Source of the DNA: Eubacteriales bacterium
GTDB taxonomy: Bacteria; Bacillota; Clostridia; Lachnospirales; Vallitaleaceae
DNA: 40,202 bases
Assembly: GCA_030535295.1 (NCBI GenBank)
Contig: JAUMXK010000014.1
Location: forward strand, 1 to 40,202
Reading direction: 5' to 3'
Shown: positions 35,700-40,202 of the stretch, in pieces
Layout of the letters: each line of letters begins with the position of its first letter
How positions within the stretch are numbered: the first letter of the stretch is position 1
The notes under the pieces: model-generated
Database searches by the model: none
Seen by the model: only the letters and a program-made list of their open reading frames with translations
What the model was told of the DNA's origin: nothing
Position numbers and translations under genes: made by a program

Positions 35700-35908
35700 A
35701 TGAGTAAAAAAAGATTCCGGCAAGTATTGTATTATCTTTTTCAATTACTTTAGCAACGGCTTCGCAATTTGTGTGGACATGGCGTTCGACAATGTTTTTG
35801 ATTTGTCTGTCATGTTCGTTTTTATCAGTCATATTGGAGATGAAAAATAAATATAATTTAGAAATCAAGGCATTAAAGAAAGAACTTGAAAAAGCGAAAG
35901 GAAGATAG
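35700..35908 (+). pseudogene. Frameshifted second copy of the 69-aa membrane-protein gene
   Basis: Starts like the intact gene at 32730 but lost one base within the first 13 codons, so translation stops at 35751-35753. Downstream nucleotides are nearly identical to the intact copy. Confidence 0.85.
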
Positions 35909-36199
35909 CTATTTGCTTCGCAATACATAGCAGGCATCAGAAAAATGGTGTTTGCAACTAAGGATGAGAAAATCTGCTCGGAACTGGAGAATATTATCCT
36001 GACTAAGACACCGAAAAAGGTAAAAGAAGAAGGGAAAGACGAGTATGGAAATGATAAGAATGTATATACGCAAAAAAATTGGTATAGCAAATGGCTGACA
36101 AGCCCGATTGTATTGGTAAAAAAAGAAGATAGACTTATCTTAGAGATACCGGAAGGGTACTATAAACTGTTTCGAGAAAGCTACGAAAGATATCTATAA
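35909..36199 (+). pseudogene. 5'-truncated second copy of the 150-aa membrane-protein gene
   Basis: The first 164 nt of the gene are deleted. The breakpoint joins GATAGCTAT to TTGCTTCGC at a CTAT that occurs at both ends in the intact copy (32940-32943 and 33104-33107), as expected for slippage at short direct repeats. The remaining frame from ATG 35945 lacks both membrane segments and a ribosome binding site. Confidence 0.85.
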
Positions 36200-36219
36200 A
36201 TAGAAGTATAGTATAATAA

Positions 36220-36312
36220 AAGGGAAACCCCTTTACCGGAGGAGCTTCGGGAGCAGCCGATATAACTTGTGCAGGAACAGCATTGTACTCGTGGGGACAA
36301 TTAATTGACTAA
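36220..36312 (+). pseudogene. Truncated bacteriocin-like core peptide
   Basis: An open frame without start codon reads PFTGGASGAADITCAGTALY then SWGQLID and stop. The Gly/Ala-rich core with Cys and Trp near the end resembles double-glycine bacteriocins. It begins where repeat D1 ends (36228). A related 24-nt stretch (20 matches) is at 32672-32695, upstream of the intact D1 copy. Confidence 0.55.
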
Positions 36313-36331
36313 GTTTGATGAGGAGGATAGA

Positions 36332-36889
36332 ATGATGAGTAAATTTAGAATATATAATTTTAGTGCTTGTTTGGCTATGATAATATTAATTTATTTTTTG
36401 GAAAAAGCATTGATAGGGTAAAAATTCGACTGGTTAATTCTTGGAGTATATTCTAGTTGGGCTTGTGTAGTGATTGAAATTAGTGGAATACTATTTGCAA
36501 AAGCACTTGGATTTCGATTCTTTTTAGTGAGAGTGTTTAAATATTTTATAGGCATAATTTTCGCTTGCAGCAGTCTGACAATTATATTGACGGTGTTGTT
36601 TGAGAAAAGGGAACATGGTATTTATCTAATAATATTATCCTTTCATGTGATTGTATTATTTTTACTTGTTACAGGTGTGTTGGTCGGCAATGGAAAGATA
36701 CTCTATAAAAATAATGATATAGATATGAAGAGTATAGACGAGCTGACGCAAACGGAGCATAGTCTACTGCTCCATTGCAAGGATAGAGTATATAAACTGA
36801 GAGCACAAAATAATGATATTATAGAAATCACAAGAATGATTCAGCTACAAATGAAAAGCAACGAAAAAGAACGAACAGCTATTAAATAG
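36332..36889 (+). pseudogene. Membrane-protein gene with an internal stop codon
   Basis: GGAGG precedes the ATG at 36332. The frame has one TAA at codon 30 (36419-36421) and then continues open for 155 codons. The full 185-aa protein would have about four membrane segments and a charged tail (TEHSLLLHCKDRVYKLRAQN). No family recognised. Only the tail was duplicated (35477-35623). Confidence 0.75.
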
Positions 36890-36930
36890 AGATGCTTTTT
36901 TAAACACGACTTGTAAATGAGGTCTTTACT
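36762..36930. repeat. Duplicated segment D2, second copy
   Basis: Similar to 35496-35660; ends just before the CtpA-like gene. Confidence 0.75.
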
Positions 36931-36972
36931 ATAATGCTTAAAAAATCAATCCAATTATTAAGCGAGGATAAA

Positions 36973-38247
36973 ATGAAACAAAAATGGTATTATGTATTGA
37001 TTATTATGGTATCCTTTTTTGTAGGGATGCTTTTTCAGCTGGGACTTAGTACACAAAAAGAAGTAGAAAAAATGGATGTATTGGAAGAAATGACAAAGGT
37101 AATATTTGACAATTTCAGTACAGAGAATCCATTGGATAAAACAAAATTAAAAATTGAAGCATTAAAAACAATTACTCAAAATCTTGAAGATACGTATTCG
37201 ACATATATGAATAAAGAGGAGTATCAAAAATTTAGAGAAGAAGCATCCGGAAAATACTATGGGGTTGGTTTTCATGTTGCCGTTCCAACTGAAAAAGAAA
37301 GCAAGTGGATAATTGACCAAGTCTTTGAGGATTCGCCGGCATTTCAGGCAGGAATTATTCGTGGAGATATTCTATTGAAAATAGAAGATCAAGCAATTGA
37401 AAAAATGTCAAAAGAAAAGATAAGCAGTTTTCTTAGAGGGAAAAGTCCCCAAACTCTAAAGCTGGAAATACATAGACCGGCGGATGGAAGTGTCAAGCAG
37501 TATTCCATATCAAAAGACGAAATTGAAATCAGAGCAATCTATCATAGAATGCTGACCAAAGAAAAAGGCTATATTTTATTAACGCAAATAATACCGGGAA
37601 TAGAGAAAGAATTTGAGTTGGTATTGGAAAATTTAAAAAGTCAAGGAATGAAAACGTTGATTTTGGATTTACGAAACAATACAGGAGGAGAGGTATCCTC
37701 AGCGAACCATATAGCAAGTTTCTTATTGGAAGAAAAAATGAATGAGTTCCTTGTTTTTAAAAATAAAATGAATGGACGAAGGCTAGCATACAAAAGAGAA
37801 AAAAAACAAATTTTCAATGGATGGATAAATATATTGGTAAATGAGAAAACGGCATCTGCCGCTGAGTTTTTGGTAGATGCCTTGAAAAGAACGGAAAGAG
37901 CAAAGGTAATTGGAACAAAAACCTTTGGAAAGGGAGTTGTTCAAGCAGTTATTGAAAACGAAAGTACGAAAACAGCACTTCGACTGACCGTTGCCCATTA
38001 TTTATTAAATAATGGAGAATACATGAATAAAACAGGAATTAAACCGGATATCGAAGTGGAGATGGAATCGATTCTTATGGAACCGTTTTTTACAAAGGAA
38101 TCAGAGTACAATGAAAAAATCGGAAAGCAAAATATTGCGAGTATTTTAATGGAAAGATACGGAGAAAGCAAAGCGAAAGAGATGTTAAAGCAAGGAGATA
38201 TCCAATTAAAGAAAGCAATGGAGGCGGAGCAAAATAAGAGTAAATAA
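36973..38247 (+). CDS. CtpA-like carboxyl-terminal processing protease (S41)
   Basis: Membrane-anchored periplasm-side serine protease of 424 aa. GCGAGGA favours ATG 36973 over 36934. One N-terminal membrane segment (about 5-27), a helical region, a PDZ domain (about 90-170) and the S41 core. The Ser-Lys dyad is visible: Ser295 in EKTASAAEF and Lys320 in TFGKGVVQ; LDLRNNTGGEVSSA is the family motif. The AT-rich composition matches the bacteriocin region rather than the housekeeping genes, so it may be part of it. Confidence 0.9.
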   Translation: MKQKWYYVLIIMVSFFVGMLFQLGLSTQKEVEKMDVLEEMTKVIFDNFSTENPLDKTKLKIEALKTITQNLEDTYSTYMNKEEYQKFREEASGKYYGVGFHVAVPTEKESKWIIDQVFEDSPAFQAGIIRGDILLKIEDQAIEKMSKEKISSFLRGKSPQTLKLEIHRPADGSVKQYSISKDEIEIRAIYHRMLTKEKGYILLTQIIPGIEKEFELVLENLKSQGMKTLILDLRNNTGGEVSSANHIASFLLEEKMNEFLVFKNKMNGRRLAYKREKKQIFNGWINILVNEKTASAAEFLVDALKRTERAKVIGTKTFGKGVVQAVIENESTKTALRLTVAHYLLNNGEYMNKTGIKPDIEVEMESILMEPFFTKESEYNEKIGKQNIASILMERYGESKAKEMLKQGDIQLKKAMEAEQNKSK

Positions 38248-38332
38248 TGAAAATCTACTTTATTTAAAACATAAACAAGAAGATGGTCAAATCATGGAAG
38301 ATAGGAATGTTGATATTAAAGAAAATAACAAG

Positions 38333-38429
38333 GGGCTGTTGCAAAATACAGATTTGACACAAGGTATTGTGGTAAAACATCGGAAGTTTGCCTTATATCT
38401 TGTATGAAAATCTTAAAATGCAACAGCCC
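38333..38429. mobile_element. Short inverted-repeat element, copy 2 (MITE-like)
   Basis: GGGCTGTTGC (38333-38342) and GCAACAGCCC (38420-38429) are perfect 10-bp terminal inverted repeats. The first 27 nt match copy 1 (16947) at 25 positions; the right end also agrees (TGAAAAT near the terminus). The middle differs but again holds an inner hairpin (ACAAG / CTTGT). It lies about 85 nt after the protease stop. The 287-nt gap 38248-38534 holds this and the terminator below. Confidence 0.65.
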
Positions 38430-38491
38430 ATTGTCGTATCAGCGATATATTATTGTTCTGTGACAAAAGAGGAGTAAGTAGTATATATAAT

Positions 38492-38528
38492 CAGTTCTCA
38501 GCAATGATAGGCTGGGGACTGTAATTTT
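38492..38528. terminator. Terminator between convergent protease genes
   Basis: CAGTTCTCAGC (38492-38502) pairs with GCTGGGGACTG (38511-38521) over 11 bp including G-U pairs, followed by TAATTTT on the plus strand. Confidence 0.65.
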
Positions 38529-38534
38529 ATCAAT

Positions 38535-40136
38535 CTATTTATCTTGCTTATTTACCTCTCCATAAGATGTAATCGTAGCCTCTACTTCAAAGACTTGTTC
38601 TTCACGCACCAAGCCGATTTTGACGGTTTGACCGACTTGGAGTTTTCCGATGGAGTCAAAGAGCATACCGGAGTCTTTGATACGAATTCCGTTCAAAGAA
38701 AATAGGATATCTCCTTCTTTGACACCGGCTTTATCGGCGGCACTGTTTTTATAGACCTTGTTGACATAGATACCGAAAGGAATTCCGGTTTGGGCATAGA
38801 TTTCATTATTTATATTGGAAAATCCGATACCCAAGAACGGACGATCATCGCTCAAAGCATAGGCGGCATCTCCGCTACCGTTTTTTACAATTTTCTCGAC
38901 TACCGAAAGAGCGATATTGCTTGGAATGGCAAAGCCCATACCTTCGACCTTGACATCCAAATATTTGGCGGTATTAATGCCGATGACCTGACCGTATTCA
39001 TTAACCAGAGCTCCTCCGCTATTGCCCGGGTTGATGGCTGCATCGGTTTGAATCACCTCCAAATCTTTGATATTTTCGATATTCAAAGTCCGATTGACCG
39101 AGCTGATGATACCCGAAGTAATGGTGTGGTCATGACCTTCGCCAAGCGGATTACCGATAGCCACCGCAAGTTGTCCGACTTTTAGGGCGGAAGAGTCACC
39201 GAATTGTGCCGCTTTCAAATCTTTGTTTTTCAAATCGGAAAGTTTTACCTTCAATACCGCAAGGTCGTTTTTGGAGTCATAGCCCATCACTTCGGCAGGA
39301 GCACTTTCTTCGGTGAAAAAGTTGACATTGATGGTATGTCCTTTTTCAATGACATGATGATTGGTGACAATATAAACATTTTCGGCATCCAATTTATAGA
39401 CAACGCCACTGCCGGATTCCCGATAAGATTGCGTTTGATTGCCAAAGAAAGGATTCATAACACTTTCTTTGACCAAACTTGTGATGGTGACAACCGACGG
39501 TACGACACGCTCGGCAATGGCGACTACCGGAGAAACTGTGCCGGAAGAAGTGATTGCGGAAGTCGTATTTGGCGATTCGCTGCCGCTGGTGTTTGGCAGA
39601 GGCAGAGCAGGGCTGCTTATGTTTTGCGATTGTTGAAGTTCATTTCTCAGGGAATTGATTTTTTCATCCAATTTTTGCTCCGTATAGTAAGAGCCCAATT
39701 GGAAACTGCCATAAAAGGTAAGAGCAATCGCCAACAAAAAGGAAACGGCTTTGAGGAAACGGTTCTTTTTCTGTTTCTTTTCGGTTCTTTGTTTTTTGAC
39801 TTCCTGATAACTCAAATTTCTTTTTGGCTGCTCGAAATTCATATTGCTGTAAAAGTAGGTATTATTCGGATTGGTTTGGTAAGTGCCGTTTCCAAAGTGA
39901 TTTTGTTGGTTTGGGTTATGATTGTCTGTATGGAAACCGGCAGTTGCTTGGGTGGAATAGTCCTGATAAATCGGGTCGATTTCAGGAGAGAAATTACCGG
40001 CCTCTTTCGGGGTGTCAGGAAAGATACTTGGCTCATTGCTAAGGCCGGAGTATGCTTCCGGAGTATGTTCATGGTTATAAGGATTTATATTATTGTTATC
40101 TATCGATTCAAAATTATTTTGGTTTTGGTTTTCCAT
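38535..40136 (-). CDS. HtrA/DegP-like membrane-anchored serine protease
   Basis: Envelope quality-control protease of 533 aa. A long Asn/Gln-rich, probably disordered cytoplasmic N-terminus (1-115), one membrane segment (about 127-147), a Ser/Thr/Pro linker, a trypsin-like domain and one PDZ domain (about 432-525). The triad is His261 (TNHHVI), Asp291 (KNDLAVL) and Ser373 (GNSGG). AAAGGAGG precedes the ATG. The layout matches HtrA-type proteases of Firmicutes, with an unusually long Asn-rich leader. Confidence 0.95.
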   Translation of the reverse strand: MENQNQNNFESIDNNNINPYNHEHTPEAYSGLSNEPSIFPDTPKEAGNFSPEIDPIYQDYSTQATAGFHTDNHNPNQQNHFGNGTYQTNPNNTYFYSNMNFEQPKRNLSYQEVKKQRTEKKQKKNRFLKAVSFLLAIALTFYGSFQLGSYYTEQKLDEKINSLRNELQQSQNISSPALPLPNTSGSESPNTTSAITSSGTVSPVVAIAERVVPSVVTITSLVKESVMNPFFGNQTQSYRESGSGVVYKLDAENVYIVTNHHVIEKGHTINVNFFTEESAPAEVMGYDSKNDLAVLKVKLSDLKNKDLKAAQFGDSSALKVGQLAVAIGNPLGEGHDHTITSGIISSVNRTLNIENIKDLEVIQTDAAINPGNSGGALVNEYGQVIGINTAKYLDVKVEGMGFAIPSNIALSVVEKIVKNGSGDAAYALSDDRPFLGIGFSNINNEIYAQTGIPFGIYVNKVYKNSAADKAGVKEGDILFSLNGIRIKDSGMLFDSIGKLQVGQTVKIGLVREEQVFEVEATITSYGEVNKQDK

Positions 40137-40179
40137 AGGAAATCCTCCTTTCTGTAAATGTATTTTTATCTATGCTAAG

Positions 40180-40185
40180 ATTATA
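40180..40185 (-). promoter_or_regulatory. -10 element of the htrA promoter
   Basis: Minus strand perfect TATAAT; its -35 would lie beyond the window edge. Confidence 0.5.
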
Positions 40186-40202
40186 TCTGCTCTTTGTGTC
40201 GA

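Noticed and set aside
38297..38407. 37-codon frame running through inverted-repeat element copy 2
   Set aside because: Created by the element itself, with no ribosome binding site.
39204..40157. 317-codon plus-strand frame
   Set aside because: Lies entirely antisense to htrA, whose protein motifs are certain; composition is a mirror of that gene.

Overview
The window looks like the chromosome of a low-GC, Gram-positive anaerobe of the Bacillota (Clostridia-like), probably living on host or mucosal surfaces. Reasons: AGGAGG-type ribosome binding sites, sigma-A-like promoters, a sortase, an S-layer-homology (SLH) anchored sialidase, a c-di-GMP-I riboswitch, a short eukaryote/archaeal-like ProRS, a class II fumarase with malic enzyme, and a double-glycine bacteriocin locus. 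I cannot name the species. Most of the window is moderately AT-rich; about 31.9-38.3 kb is clearly AT-richer and full of broken, duplicated small genes.

Layout. 0-2.9 kb: purA, pth, class D-like sortase. 2.9-4.1 kb: a c-di-GMP-I riboswitch leader ahead of a secreted transglutaminase-like protein. 4.1-8.2 kb: GPH-family sugar symporter and cytoplasmic GH3 glycosidase, the latter overlapping mfd by ATGA. 8.2-16.9 kb: mfd, a SurA/PrsA-like lipoprotein, a HAD-fold protein without its nucleophile, a large membrane protein with an acidic tail, and proS. 16.9-17.6 kb: a short inverted-repeat element (copy 1), nested hairpins and a NifU-domain gene with a structured leader. 17.6-20.9 kb: a 1105-aa SLH sialidase (minus strand), divergent from a carbohydrate ABC transporter (21.4-24.7 kb) whose binding-protein gene is split from its signal peptide by a frameshift. 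24.9-26.3 kb: a DUF234-type ATPase whose first codons are out of frame at a GA dinucleotide repeat, with a 15-bp inverted repeat upstream. 26.4-27.9 kb: a minus-strand pair, one with a degenerate Mur-ligase-like domain. 28.1-30.8 kb: fumC and malic enzyme.

30.9-38.3 kb is the accessory region: an Rgg/RRNPP-type regulator (minus), a divergent CPBP protease, small membrane proteins, a remnant of a C39 peptidase/ABC exporter, a GyrI-like small protein, two adjacent double-glycine bacteriocin-like peptides, possible immunity proteins, broken duplicates of these, a truncated bacteriocin core and a CtpA-like protease. Two promoters in this block share a 70-bp element (61 of 70 bases identical), one beside the regulator gene and one ahead of the bacteriocin operon. 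This suggests a peptide-signalling-controlled bacteriocin regulon that has been rearranged and has lost its local exporter. A second copy of the short inverted-repeat element lies at 38.33-38.43 kb. The window ends with a membrane-anchored HtrA protease (minus).

Functional threads: surface biology (sortase, c-di-GMP-controlled transglutaminase, SLH sialidase, HtrA, CtpA), sugar scavenging (GPH plus GH3; sialidase beside an ABC importer) and C4-acid metabolism (fumarase plus malic enzyme).
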